64,000 nucleotides of DNA from Algoriphagus taiwanensis (GTDB lineage: Bacteria; Bacteroidota; Bacteroidia; Cytophagales; Cyclobacteriaceae): the NCBI RefSeq assembly GCF_036245645.1, contig NZ_BTPE01000007.1:1-64000 (forward strand), written 5' to 3'. The position numbers and the translations under genes were made by a program. This document shows positions 16,815 through 25,914 of this stretch, in pieces (the first letter of the stretch is position 1; every line of letters begins with the position of its first letter). Under the pieces are notes generated by a model. That model was not told the origin of the DNA. It did no database searches and saw only the letters and a list, made by a program, of their open reading frames with translations.

Positions 16815-19220
16815 TCAGAATTTAATCGCATAACTCAAACTAGGTAATGGCACACCCAAAAGGGCAAGTCGCAAGGACTGAGGAGGTAATCCTGGTGCAT
16901 CTCCAAAGAAAATCGAATACGGGTTCTTTCTTCCCAATACGTTCAAAACTGAGAAAGTCCAATCTCCCTCAAAGAATTTACCGCTACCTTTTAGCTTGAA
17001 ATTGGCAGCAAAATCGATCCGGAAAAAGTCCGGCATCCGGTCTTGATTTCGGTTGTCAAAATATGCCAAACTATTTCCTGAATAGTCAAACTTAGCCTCA
17101 GGGAATGTCACCGGTCTACCCGTACTATAGGCTACTGTGGCCGAAATAGAGGTATTGGTGCTGACTTTATAATTTCCGATGACAGTCAGGTCATTAGGCT
17201 TGTCAAAGTTGGACGCATACCATTCCCCGTCATTGATGTTTTCCTCTTCATAAGGAGTAATTACTCTTCTCAGGGCTCTGGAATAGGTGTAGGAAATCCA
17301 TCCCGTCAATCTTCCTAGATTTTTCTTGATATATAGTTCTGCTCCGTAGGCTTGTCCCTGAGCAGGAACCAGTTCGGTCTCGATATGATTTCTCACGATG
17401 AGATTTGCTCCATCTTTGTATTCCACCACATTCTGCAAATCCTTGTAGTAAAACTCAATCGAGGTTTCGAAGATGTTTCCTTTGAAGTTTTTATAGAATC
17501 CCAAGGAATATTGATCTGCTATCTGAGGCTTGAGGTAGTTATCGCTGAGCTTCCATAGATCGAATGGAGCTATGGTAGCTGTATTGGATATCAGATGGAT
17601 AAACTGATACATTTTATTGTAACCTGCCTTGATGGAAGTAGACTTGTTGAAAGAGTAGCGAATGGAAGCTCTTGGACCTAGGCCGTCATAGCTTTGAATC
17701 ACTTCTCCATCGGCATAGTTGATCTCACCGATGGCACTTCCATCGGAAATGGGCTGATTTTCTGCATACTGCCTTACAGTCCGGGCACCCAAGTATTGGT
17801 AGAAATCATAACGTAGCCCGTAGGAAAACCCGAGCTTTTCTCCCAGCTCAAATTCATGCTGAAAGTGTCCCGCCATTTCTCTCCCGAATTCATTCTGCAC
17901 TTTCCTTGGCAAGACTTCCCCTTGCTCTCCCGGTATCAATTCTCCTGGCTGAATCTCTATTTGCTTATATTCTCCCCCGAAAGTAACCTTGTTGGTTGGT
18001 GAGAAATTATAGCTTACAAACAGCTTCCCTCCTAAATCCAGAATGTCTGAATTGATCTGAAAATCGTTGATTCCAGAACGGTTGAAAACCCCAAAATTAT
18101 AGCCTGAGTAGAATCCCAAAGCCTCCATGCTTAGCTTTTCGCTGAGCTTACTCTTCCACTGAAGGGAGTGAGCTGTATTTTTCCAGGAAATAGTAGTGTC
18201 CGATGCAAAGGCGAAGTCATCGTAGCTGGTATAGTAGCTGTACATGAATTCGTTATTGTCTGAAATCGGAGCACTGATCACCAAATTCCCATCATAAAAA
18301 TTCGCATTGGAATTGTTCAAAACCGGGTCAGTCAGGGTCTGAAGGAGCCAATTGATGTACGAAATTCGGAATCCACCCAAAATCGACACTTTGTCCTTGA
18401 TCAATGGGCCATTTACTGAGACTTTGCCGGTGTAAGTTCCTGCCATCAAGTCTACCCCCCATTTGTCTACACTTCCAGCCTTAGGGATGATATCTAATAT
18501 CGCCGAACTCCTCCCTCCAAATCGCGCAGGAACTACAGCTTTGTACAGGGTCACATCATTGACCACATCTGGGTTGAATGCTGTAAAAAGACCAAACATG
18601 TGGGAAGGATTGTAGATCGGTGCTCCTCCAAACTGAATGAGGTTTTGGTCAACACCTCCACCACGAACGTTCAGCCCAGAAGACGCTTCTCCCACTTGGC
18701 TTACCCCTGGCAAAGTCGCCAAGGACCGGACGATATCCACTTCCCCGAAGAATGGAGGAAGCTCCCTCATGGTATTCATACTTAGGGTGACAGCACCCAT
18801 ATCTGTGGACCGGATGTTTTTCTCAGGATCTCTACCATAGATCACGACATCATCCAGCTGAAAATCTTCCTGAATCATCCGAATGGAAATACGCCCATCA
18901 CCTACCGCTGTGATTGGGTAATCGATCGTCTCGTATCCGACATATCGGAAGGTAAGGTTATACTCTGCCCGGTCAAGCACCAATTCAAAAAAACCATTGG
19001 TGTCGGTAATTCGGGTAAGGTCTAGCTCAGGTACGGTAATCGTGGCGCCAACCAAAGCTTCCCCTGTAATCTCATCGATAATTCTTCCGGAAATACGGAT
19101 TCCTTTGAGCTGACCAATGTCACGACCTACCACTATCCGTTTTGGTGGTTCCGCATTTTGCTGGGCCAAAGAAGCAAAGCCCGAAAAAAGGAAAATCAGA
19201 AATAGTATTTTTTTCATCAT
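16815..19220 (-). CDS. TonB-dependent receptor with carboxypeptidase regulatory-like domain
   Basis: 801 aa. A signal peptide (KKILFLIFLFSGFASLAQQ) is followed by a carboxypeptidase-regulatory-like beta-sandwich (about 40-110; GRIIDEITGEALVGATI), a TonB plug domain (about 125-230; LPGVSQVGEASSGLNVRGGG) and an outer-membrane beta-barrel ending in LSYAIKF, a normal aromatic barrel terminus. It should import a ligand across the outer membrane using TonB energy. Its partners are the two DUF4249 lipoproteins behind it and the IPT/Kelch lipoprotein in front. There is no SusD, so polysaccharide uptake is not implied. The ligand is unknown. Confidence 0.93.
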   Translation of the reverse strand: MMKKILFLIFLFSGFASLAQQNAEPPKRIVVGRDIGQLKGIRISGRIIDEITGEALVGATITVPELDLTRITDTNGFFELVLDRAEYNLTFRYVGYETIDYPITAVGDGRISIRMIQEDFQLDDVVIYGRDPEKNIRSTDMGAVTLSMNTMRELPPFFGEVDIVRSLATLPGVSQVGEASSGLNVRGGGVDQNLIQFGGAPIYNPSHMFGLFTAFNPDVVNDVTLYKAVVPARFGGRSSAILDIIPKAGSVDKWGVDLMAGTYTGKVSVNGPLIKDKVSILGGFRISYINWLLQTLTDPVLNNSNANFYDGNLVISAPISDNNEFMYSYYTSYDDFAFASDTTISWKNTAHSLQWKSKLSEKLSMEALGFYSGYNFGVFNRSGINDFQINSDILDLGGKLFVSYNFSPTNKVTFGGEYKQIEIQPGELIPGEQGEVLPRKVQNEFGREMAGHFQHEFELGEKLGFSYGLRYDFYQYLGARTVRQYAENQPISDGSAIGEINYADGEVIQSYDGLGPRASIRYSFNKSTSIKAGYNKMYQFIHLISNTATIAPFDLWKLSDNYLKPQIADQYSLGFYKNFKGNIFETSIEFYYKDLQNVVEYKDGANLIVRNHIETELVPAQGQAYGAELYIKKNLGRLTGWISYTYSRALRRVITPYEEENINDGEWYASNFDKPNDLTVIGNYKVSTNTSISATVAYSTGRPVTFPEAKFDYSGNSLAYFDNRNQDRMPDFFRIDFAANFKLKGSGKFFEGDWTFSVLNVLGRKNPYSIFFGDAPGLPPQSLRLALLGVPLPSLSYAIKF

Positions 19221-19228
19221 GGCTGTGC

Positions 19229-20689
19229 TTAAAGACCGTTTGGATCGAATTTGAATAGTTCCAGTGGCAAGTCTCCGGTGACGGAAACTTCTGGACCTCT
19301 GAGGATGTAGATTTCACCTTGGTAGACGAAAGAACCCAGGTTAATGCTTCTTGGGAAGCCTTCAAAAGAATTTTTTGCTTTCCAGGAAAAGGTAGTAAGA
19401 TCCAGCTCGAAAAATTCCTGACTTCTTCTGTAAAGGCCTACCCAAGCTTTGGCTCCATCTACAGCAGCCATTCCATAGCCTTCTCCCAAACTTCCCGGAT
19501 ATACCGCTTTAAAGGTCCAGCTATTGGATACCGGATTGAATTCATACAGTTCTCCGCTTGTGTTCACCACATACCCTTTGTTTTGATAGACAAAATGAGG
19601 TGTGCCTAAAAAAACTGAAAAAGGAGTATTTCCTATTTGAGTCCATGATTGGGTAGCAGGAGAATATTTCCAAATTTGATTGCTCCCAGGATCAATTCCT
19701 CCCATCACATACAGGTCGCCGTTGATTTCCATAGCAACCTGCTCTCTTCCTACAAATGGAAGATCAGGCAATCGCTCAAAAGTACTTCCGTTGACCTTAA
19801 AGAAAGACTGGTCAAAAGAAAATGAATTAAACCCAAGTTCTTCAGCTCCTCCTCCCAGATATCCAGAAGTAGCAAAAGCAAAAGACCTGGAATTCCCTGG
19901 AAAATTAACTTCTGTCCATGAATCTGTAGCCGGGTCAAAGCGTTGGATTTTTGTGTAGGCTGAGGAAAGCCTTATACTTCCCAATCCCACATGAAAGCCT
20001 GCTTGATTGGTGAAGGATACGGTATTGTAAATTCTGACTGATTCGGGAAACTGACCGATTCGGGTAAATCTCCCCGCTTGATACTCGAATGGCTGGGTAA
20101 ATTCCACGGTTGCTCCCTGGATCTGAATACGAATCGGCACTAAAGTATTTCCTGTAGCAGGAGGGATTCTGACCGTAAGTCTTGATTCAAATTGATTGCT
20201 GATGATCTGAGCCTCCTGATCTCCAAAAAACACCCGGGTATCTTCTGAAAGATTTCTTCCCCGAATAGTCATTATCTCCCCTGCTCTGGAAAAAGAAGGA
20301 GAAAAATCATCCAACTGTGGAGAAAGAGTCTGGATGGTAATGGCCTCTCCAAAGAGCTGCTGACCATCTACTTCAGAAAAAGCTTTTACCCAATATTGTT
20401 GATCTATATTCAGTCCGAAAGTTTCGCCGATGAATCGGCCCGGACCGTCTTTAGTTCCCAGAGAAATGGTAATGGGAGATGTGAAGGCTTCAGTCTCGGC
20501 TATCAGAAATCCGTGGTCGGTAGCAGTGACTTCTCGATTGGTAATCAATCTACCTGAAAGTCTGACGTTGCTCCCTCCGACGAAAAGCACATCCTCGGTT
20601 GCCACGATGACAGGCGTTTCAATTTCTTCAGTACAAGCCCATCCTCCAAAGAGCGCTAGTAAAAGGCTCAAGGATAGTAATTTTCGCAT
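19229..20689 (-). CDS. IPT/TIG and Kelch-repeat surface lipoprotein
   Basis: 486 aa, first gene of the operon. The N-terminus is hydrophobic with Cys19 (GGWAC), a non-canonical lipobox but probably lipidated. Residues ~35-115 form a fibronectin-like region, ~115-200 an IPT/TIG domain (SPSFSRAGEIMTIRGRNL, VFFGDQEAQII), and ~205-480 several Kelch-type repeats, seen as recurring VMGGIDPGSNQIWKYSP, YVVNTSGELYEFNPVSNSW and YILRGPEV segments, giving a beta-propeller. The receptor gene begins 8 bp after its stop. The likely role is a surface-exposed ligand-binding partner of that receptor. Confidence 0.82.
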   Translation of the reverse strand: MRKLLSLSLLLALFGGWACTEEIETPVIVATEDVLFVGGSNVRLSGRLITNREVTATDHGFLIAETEAFTSPITISLGTKDGPGRFIGETFGLNIDQQYWVKAFSEVDGQQLFGEAITIQTLSPQLDDFSPSFSRAGEIMTIRGRNLSEDTRVFFGDQEAQIISNQFESRLTVRIPPATGNTLVPIRIQIQGATVEFTQPFEYQAGRFTRIGQFPESVRIYNTVSFTNQAGFHVGLGSIRLSSAYTKIQRFDPATDSWTEVNFPGNSRSFAFATSGYLGGGAEELGFNSFSFDQSFFKVNGSTFERLPDLPFVGREQVAMEINGDLYVMGGIDPGSNQIWKYSPATQSWTQIGNTPFSVFLGTPHFVYQNKGYVVNTSGELYEFNPVSNSWTFKAVYPGSLGEGYGMAAVDGAKAWVGLYRRSQEFFELDLTTFSWKAKNSFEGFPRSINLGSFVYQGEIYILRGPEVSVTGDLPLELFKFDPNGL

Positions 20690-20713
20690 GGAATTCGGTA
20701 ATTAAATAGCTGG

Positions 20714-20721
20714 CAAAAATA
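20714..20721 (-). promoter_or_regulatory. -7 element for the IPT/TonB/DUF4249 operon
   Basis: TATTTTTG on the minus strand fits TAnnTTTG, 25 bp before the ATG of the first operon gene. No TTTG -33 element is obvious. Confidence 0.4.
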
Positions 20722-20803
20722 GAAAAAAGATTATTCTTGGGTCATATTTGACTTAAATAGAAGGACATTTTAGCATAAATCAAAAAATCTGTTTGATTTT
20801 GGA

Positions 20804-21511
20804 TCAAAATCCCAAAAGAAATCCTGAAATCAGTCGGGAATAAGACGAAGAAAAACCTCCATCCCTGTCTTTTAAGACTAATTCTTCTTCGGTTTTACAA
20901 ACAGATGTCTTTCGGAACTGAGCCACCTCTCTGATTATCCGGGAATCTGCCGAGTCCTTTACCGAGATTATTTTGCCGGGAGAAAAGGATTTCTTCACTG
21001 CCAAGCCTTCAAATTCTTTCATCTGTGCCGGAGGTAAAATCACCCAAAGACTCCCTTCCTCGGTCAACAACTTGACGGCTTTTTCCAATAAATCCAAAAA
21101 GGACAACTCATCGGTATGCAAAGCCTGATTTCTTCGGGGATCACTGGCTTTGAGATGGTTGGGAAAGTAGGGAGGATTGCTGACCAAAAGGTCAAACCGA
21201 TCCTCTTCCGGAAATTCCTGAAATCGACCTTTGACCAGTTTGAGCCTGCTCGAGAATGGGCTTTGGGCAAAATTTTCAGCAGCCTGATCTGCAGCATCTT
21301 CATCGAGTTCAACAGCCTGGATTTGGGCTTGAGGGTAGCGCTGGGCCAAGATCAAGGCAATCACACCTGTGCCCGTGCCGATATCCAAAATTTGACTTGG
21401 TGACTCTTCCTGTATCAACGTGCCAAGCAAGACAGAGTCTGTGCTGATCTTCATCGCACAGCGGTCTTGCTCAACCCGAAATTGCTGAAACTGAAACCAA
21501 GTATTACCCAT
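20804..21511 (-). CDS. trmN6: tRNA1(Val) (adenine37-N6)-methyltransferase
   Basis: 235 aa, cytosolic. A class I methyltransferase with the SAM-binding motif DIGTGTGVIALILAQRYP (about 42-60) and the NPPYF catalytic motif typical of N6-adenine methyltransferases (about 112-116). The N-terminal FQFQQFRVEQDRCAMKISTDSVLLG is the TrmN6/YfiC family signature. It modifies A37 next to the anticodon of tRNA-Val. The start overlaps the stop of the upstream UPF0316 gene by one base (TGATG), so the two are translationally coupled. Confidence 0.88.
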   Translation of the reverse strand: MGNTWFQFQQFRVEQDRCAMKISTDSVLLGTLIQEESPSQILDIGTGTGVIALILAQRYPQAQIQAVELDEDAADQAAENFAQSPFSSRLKLVKGRFQEFPEEDRFDLLVSNPPYFPNHLKASDPRRNQALHTDELSFLDLLEKAVKLLTEEGSLWVILPPAQMKEFEGLAVKKSFSPGKIISVKDSADSRIIREVAQFRKTSVCKTEEELVLKDRDGGFSSSYSRLISGFLLGF

Positions 21512-22113
21512 CAGGTCCTGGCACGGCTAAATAGACGGGAACGGAATCTTGGCTTATCTTCCATGATATTCAGGTCCTCTTCTGACACCCGTTTTACACT
21601 CTCTATGGTGTAAAAAGCTCGCTCGTCGCACTCCTTCACCATTCCGATAAAAGTCTGCAGCTGGTCTCGCTTCATTACGGTAAAGAGAAGCGTGACTTTG
21701 CCATATCTGCCCTCCGCGCCCACACTGGTAAAGCGATAATTCTTTTCCTTCATAAAATCCATCAATTTGGGAATGGGATGAGGGGTAATCACTCTCACCA
21801 AAACCCGGCCCAAAGCTAGCTTTTCATCCAAAGTCATCCCCACATAGGTCCCCATGGCAAATCCTCCCGCGTAGGCGATGTAAGAAAAAGGATTGTTCAC
21901 ATTCTGAAAAATCTGCCCTATCGCCAATAACCAAATCATGGCTTCAAAAAAGCCTAAAACGGGGACTATCGACTTCTTTCCGTTCATCATAAACATGATT
22001 CGGAGTGTATTGATAGACACGTCACCTATCCTTGCAAAAAATATCAGCAAAGGCATCAGGACGTAATTGAGCAACTGATCAGAAATACCCAAGGAATGGA
22101 AGAAATCTTGCAT
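21511..22113 (-). CDS. UPF0316/DUF2179 membrane protein
   Basis: 200 aa. The N-terminal half has about three transmembrane segments (YVLMPLLIFFARIGDV, the region around PVLGFFEAMIWLLAIGQI, and IAYAGGFAMGTYVGM), followed by a cytosolic DUF2179-type domain (residues ~110-190) with GRVLVRVI, YGKVTLLFTVMKRDQL and AFYTIESV. Members are uncharacterised inner-membrane proteins; DUF2179 resembles small-ligand-binding domains. A basic tail (RFRSRLFSRART) ends the protein. It is the first gene of a two-gene operon with trmN6, behind a good promoter at 22136-22169. Confidence 0.8.
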   Translation of the reverse strand: MQDFFHSLGISDQLLNYVLMPLLIFFARIGDVSINTLRIMFMMNGKKSIVPVLGFFEAMIWLLAIGQIFQNVNNPFSYIAYAGGFAMGTYVGMTLDEKLALGRVLVRVITPHPIPKLMDFMKEKNYRFTSVGAEGRYGKVTLLFTVMKRDQLQTFIGMVKECDERAFYTIESVKRVSEEDLNIMEDKPRFRSRLFSRART

Positions 22114-22135
22114 GGGAATAGAAAGATGGGATGTG

Positions 22136-22169
22136 CAAAATTAGCCCTTTCGGCGGCAAGGAAGGCAAA
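22136..22169 (-). promoter_or_regulatory. Bacteroidota promoter for the UPF0316-trmN6 operon
   Basis: On the minus strand TTTG (22166-22169), 22 nt spacer, TAATTTTG (22136-22143). The predicted start site is about 15 nt before the ATG at 22113. Confidence 0.6.
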
Positions 22170-22187
22170 AGCTGTCAAGAATCTGAA

Positions 22188-23351
22188 TTAGATTTTCCGA
22201 TCTCTCCCGGCAGGCAGTCCAAAAAAGATAAACTGAACCGTCATCACAAGGAGAAATCCAATGAGCAAATTCCAATTGGAAAATAGGTCCAGCGAAATCC
22301 CAAAAAGCAGAGGGCCCAAGGCTGCCAATACATACCCGGCAGATTGTACCATACCAGAAAGCCTCGAAGTGGTCAAGTCATCGGATGTTCGTAGAGAGAT
22401 CAAGGTGTAAGCGATGCTAAGACTGGCCCCACTTCCTATTCCAATAATGGTCAAAGCCAAAAAGGAAATCCATTCCTGATGCAAAAAAAGCGCAGAATAG
22501 CCCAGCAAATATCCGATACCTACGATCAGTATCACCCTCGACTGCTCCTTCAGCTTCATCAGCAATCCAGGGATGAAAAAAGTACCGATCAAGGAAATCA
22601 ATTGCAGATACGACAAGGCCAAGCCTGCTTTGGAAGGAGACATTCCCCGGGCAATAAACATATCCGGCAGCCAGGTGATCATGGTGAAGTACATCACAGA
22701 CTGGGCTCCCATAAACAGGGTCACCTGCCACGCCAGCTTGCTTTTCCATACATTTTTTCCAGTTGAGGCACTACTTCTTCGGGGATTGGTGCTGGAACTA
22801 AGTTGGGGAATCCAAACCACCAAAGCCAAAATCATCAATACCACCCAAGAGGCCAAAGAGCCCCTCCAACCCCAATCCCAAGCTTGAGCCAAAGGCACAC
22901 TTACCCCGGATGCAATGGCGGCAAAAAGGGACATTCCGGTAGAGAGAATAGCGGTGAAAAGCCCGATTTTCTCAGGAAGGCGAGCTTTGAAAAAGGGAAT
23001 CATCAGCACGTTGGCGATCACGATCCCAATCCCTGTCAAGGCAGTTCCAAGATAGAGCAACTCAATGCCACCCAAAACCCGAATGACCACCCCTACTGCC
23101 AAAAGGGCTATGCCTGCAAAAATAGCCCTCCCAAGCCCCAGCCTCTTTCCAATAGCCGGAGCAAAAAGAGAAAATACAGCAAATGTGATCAGGGAAAGGG
23201 TGGTGAGAAATCCTGCCAGACCATTGGAAATCCCCAAATCTTCCCTGATAAATGGGATCAAAGGCCCAACCGATGCAATCGAGGTTCTCAGATTGATCGA
23301 GATCAAAATGATTCCGAGAAATAGGAGGGCTTGATTGGAGGGTTTGGACAT
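22188..23351 (-). CDS. MFS transporter, CynX/NimT-like
   Basis: 387 aa with about 12 hydrophobic segments in two six-helix halves. The first helix and following loop (LLFLGIILISINLRTSIASVGPLIPFIREDLGIS, seen in two blocks) are typical of the cyanate/nitroimidazole-like branch, which begins with an N-L-R-x-x-x-x-S-V-G-P motif. It is an inner-membrane secondary transporter. The substrate is unknown; family members handle cyanate, amino-acid derivatives or drugs. It is the only gene in its transcription unit, with a heptad-repeat intergenic region upstream. Confidence 0.88.
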   Translation of the reverse strand: MSKPSNQALLFLGIILISINLRTSIASVGPLIPFIREDLGISNGLAGFLTTLSLITFAVFSLFAPAIGKRLGLGRAIFAGIALLAVGVVIRVLGGIELLYLGTALTGIGIVIANVLMIPFFKARLPEKIGLFTAILSTGMSLFAAIASGVSVPLAQAWDWGWRGSLASWVVLMILALVVWIPQLSSSTNPRRSSASTGKNVWKSKLAWQVTLFMGAQSVMYFTMITWLPDMFIARGMSPSKAGLALSYLQLISLIGTFFIPGLLMKLKEQSRVILIVGIGYLLGYSALFLHQEWISFLALTIIGIGSGASLSIAYTLISLRTSDDLTTSRLSGMVQSAGYVLAALGPLLFGISLDLFSNWNLLIGFLLVMTVQFIFFGLPAGRDRKI

Positions 23352-23363
23352 GAAACGAAGTTC

Positions 23364-23534
23364 GATTTTGGATTTACGATTTACGATATTTTAAAAAACC
23401 TCAACCCACCTATTCAATGCTTTTATTTTCGAAAAGGAGAGTTGAAGTTCCTATTGATGTCGTAAATCGTCATTCGTAATTCGTAAATAATTTCGAACAT
23501 CGAATGCAGAACGTTGAACTTTGAACCTTGGACT
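23364..23534. repeat. Intergenic degenerate heptad-word region
   Basis: The gap between the MFS gene and hemH contains two runs of 7-bp words in exact phase. The first, 23364-23391, is four units of the type GATTTAC. The second, 23459-23534, has four units near TTCGTAA, a 6-bp break, then six units of the type TCGAACA/TTGAACT. The words drift but keep their register. There is no open frame and no hairpin with a T run. The function is unknown. Confidence 0.7.
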
Positions 23535-23545
23535 GTTTGGTCCAC

Positions 23546-24577
23546 TCAAGATCTACTTTCCACCAAGTCCTTCACACAGTCCACCCAAGTGTCGTTGGAG
23601 TTGAGACTTGGTACCAGTTCCCAATGCTCGCCTCCTAGCTCCTCAAACTGCTCCTTGTATTCTTCACCCACTTCGACGGTAGTTTCTAAACAATCGGCCA
23701 CAAATGCAGGAGAAAAGACCAGTACTTTTTTCACTCCTTCTTTTGCCAAATCCTTGATCATATCCTCGGTGTAAGGTTTGATCCAAGGATCTTTACCCAA
23801 TCGGGATTGGAAGCAAGTCACCACTTTTTCCTCAGGGAGTCCAAGCTTTTCGGCGACCAATCGGGTGGTCTGAAAGCATTGCGCCCGATAACAGAATTGG
23901 TTCTTCAGCCCATACTTGTTGCAGCAGGCGCCGAGCTGGCAATAGCCCTCCACGCTTCCTTTTCGGATTTGACGCTCAGGCAAGCCGTGATATGAAAAAA
24001 GGTAGCGATCGTATTCCTGCTTTTGCATAGCTTCCCGACCCAATTCGGCCCAAGCCTCAAGGAAAAGCGGATGATCGACATAATTGCTGATAAAGGAGAT
24101 TTCAGGGATGATCTGCCAGGTGCGAACTATCTCCATCACCTTATCGATCACCGAGCCATTGGTAGCAGAAGCATACTGAGGGAAAAGGGGAAGAACAATG
24201 ATCTTCTTTACTTTTGCCTTCATCAGTACTTCCAGCCCCTTTTCAATGCTCGGATTCTGATAGCGCATGGCTATGGACACCAGATATTTTTCGGGATCCA
24301 GTTTTTGGATGAGTTTATCTCGGAGATCTTCTGTGTGAAAAAGCAAGGGAGACCCTCTGTCAGTCCAAAGTTTTCTGTATTCTCCGGCGGACTTGGGAGC
24401 CCGGAATGGGGCAATGATCAAATTGACCAGCATCCACCGAGGTATCAATGGAAAGTCGATCACTCGTCCATCCATCAAAAACTCTCTAAGATACTTTCGT
24501 ACATCTCCGGTCTTGGTACTGTCTGGAGTTCCTAAATTGACCAATAGAACTCCGATTTTTGCTTTGCTTTTACTCAT
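23546..24577 (-). CDS. hemH: Ferrochelatase
   Basis: 343 aa, inner-membrane-associated or cytosolic. It inserts Fe2+ into protoporphyrin IX as the last step of the protoporphyrin-dependent heme pathway. Signatures: LLVNLGTPDS at the N-terminus, the active-site FSYHGLPERQI with the catalytic His, CFQSRLGKDPWIKPYTEDMI, and SPAFVADCLETTVE with the conserved Glu near the C-terminus. The cluster CQLGACCNKYGLKNQFCYRAQC is Cys-rich and may be structural or bind a metal. A -7 promoter element lies 30 bp upstream. This organism therefore makes heme and also has a heme-import operon at 54.6-61.3 kb. Confidence 0.95.
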   Translation of the reverse strand: MSKSKAKIGVLLVNLGTPDSTKTGDVRKYLREFLMDGRVIDFPLIPRWMLVNLIIAPFRAPKSAGEYRKLWTDRGSPLLFHTEDLRDKLIQKLDPEKYLVSIAMRYQNPSIEKGLEVLMKAKVKKIIVLPLFPQYASATNGSVIDKVMEIVRTWQIIPEISFISNYVDHPLFLEAWAELGREAMQKQEYDRYLFSYHGLPERQIRKGSVEGYCQLGACCNKYGLKNQFCYRAQCFQTTRLVAEKLGLPEEKVVTCFQSRLGKDPWIKPYTEDMIKDLAKEGVKKVLVFSPAFVADCLETTVEVGEEYKEQFEELGGEHWELVPSLNSNDTWVDCVKDLVESRS

Positions 24578-24606
24578 GGGTGATTTCAGATTCCCTAGGA
24601 AAAGCC

Positions 24607-24614
24607 CAAAAATA
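24607..24614 (-). promoter_or_regulatory. -7 element for hemH
   Basis: TATTTTTG on the minus strand fits TAnnTTTG and lies 30 bp before the hemH ATG. No clear -33 element. Confidence 0.4.
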
Positions 24615-24655
24615 GGCCCTTTGTTCGAAAAAAACCGATGGAAACTTTCAATGAC

Positions 24656-25906
24656 CTATTTTGAAGAGGAGGACAGCTTGAGATTTTCGGCCCAGCCCAT
24701 CAGTGGACCGGAAAGGATACTGGACAGAAGCGCCAAAATCACCAATCCAATAAACAGGGATTCAGAAACCAAGCCATATTCTAAAGCTATCAACCCAAGA
24801 ATGATGTCCATACTTCCTCTTGTACTCAATCCAAAACCCACTACCATGGATTTGTTCCTTTTCAGTCCTGCAAAACGGGCTCCCAGGTAGGCTCCAAAAT
24901 ATTTGGTCAGCAAACCTACAATTACCACCACACCCACTACTCCAAGGTCAAAAGCTTCAATGAAATTGACCTTCAATCCGATACTCACAAAAAAGATCGG
25001 AGCGAAAATATTGTTGATAAACTGATGGAGAATCTCCTTGGCTTTCTCTGTCAAATGCTCTGAATCGCCCAATGCCACCCCAATGATAAAAGCACCGAAA
25101 ATGGCATGAATCCCGATGAATTCCGTGAAGGAGGCGGCCAAAAAGCAAATCGCCAAAGAAAGAGAAAGTAAGCCTCCCGGCCATGCCAGGTTTTTATTGG
25201 TCCAAGGCAAGACTCTGTTGATCAGCCCTTTGCCTCCGGTCAGCATAAATACAGTGAAAAACAGCGTAAGCCCTATGGTAGGCCAGACTCCCAATCCTTC
25301 TTTGCCCGATTCCGAAAGAGAAAGGATCACCGAAAACACGATCCAACCCACCACATCTACTACCATGGCACCTGCAATAATGAGCAAGCCTGTTTTGGTT
25401 TTGAACAGGTTCAAATCCATAAGCACTCTCGCCACTACCGCCAATGCTGTAATAGAAATGGCCAAACCAAAAAAGGTAGAAGCCACTATCCGGTCATTGA
25501 TATTGACCCCCAAAAACTCCGGGAAGGCATAGGCTACCACAAATCCGGCGATAATGGGCAAAGCCATAGAAGTCAAAGCGATCTTGAGGGCATTTTTCCC
25601 TTGACTCCAGACCACTTGCAGCTCCACTTCTATCCCTGCGATGAATAGGAGTAAGACCACTGCAATCTGGACAAAACCATCCAAAGCGATATTGGTCATG
25701 GTATGCGAGCTGAAAAGACTCGAATAAAAATCAGGCATCAGCATACCCAAAATAGTCGGCCCAAGGATGATTCCAGCTAGAATCTCCCCCACTACGGCAG
25801 GCTGCTTGAGCTTTCGGGCTATTTCAGAAAACACCCGTGCCATGATGAGCATAGATGCGAGTTGAAGCAGAAGGTTAATGACCTCCTTATGGTTTAATGT
25901 TTCCAT
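24656..25906 (-). CDS. Cation:proton antiporter, Kef/NhaP-like (CPA2)
   Basis: 416 aa with roughly 12 transmembrane segments and no cytosolic TrkA/RCK domain. The first helices (ARVFSEIARKLKQPAVVGEILAGIILGPTILG) match the Na+/H+ or K+/H+ exchanger domain, and SITALAVVARVLMDLN matches the conserved discontinuous-helix region. It exchanges monovalent cations for protons at the inner membrane. The universal stress protein gene ends 8 bp upstream on the same strand, a common pairing in which the stress protein may take the place of an RCK regulator (inference). Confidence 0.9.
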   Translation of the reverse strand: METLNHKEVINLLLQLASMLIMARVFSEIARKLKQPAVVGEILAGIILGPTILGMLMPDFYSSLFSSHTMTNIALDGFVQIAVVLLLFIAGIEVELQVVWSQGKNALKIALTSMALPIIAGFVVAYAFPEFLGVNINDRIVASTFFGLAISITALAVVARVLMDLNLFKTKTGLLIIAGAMVVDVVGWIVFSVILSLSESGKEGLGVWPTIGLTLFFTVFMLTGGKGLINRVLPWTNKNLAWPGGLLSLSLAICFLAASFTEFIGIHAIFGAFIIGVALGDSEHLTEKAKEILHQFINNIFAPIFFVSIGLKVNFIEAFDLGVVGVVVIVGLLTKYFGAYLGARFAGLKRNKSMVVGFGLSTRGSMDIILGLIALEYGLVSESLFIGLVILALLSSILSGPLMGWAENLKLSSSSK

Positions 25907-25914
25907 GGAGGCAA

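Noticed and set aside
20779..20810. Terminator after trmN6
   Set aside because: Overlapping AT-rich palindromes occur (7-bp GATTTTG stem at 20794-20810), but stems are short and AT-only, so they cannot be called with confidence.
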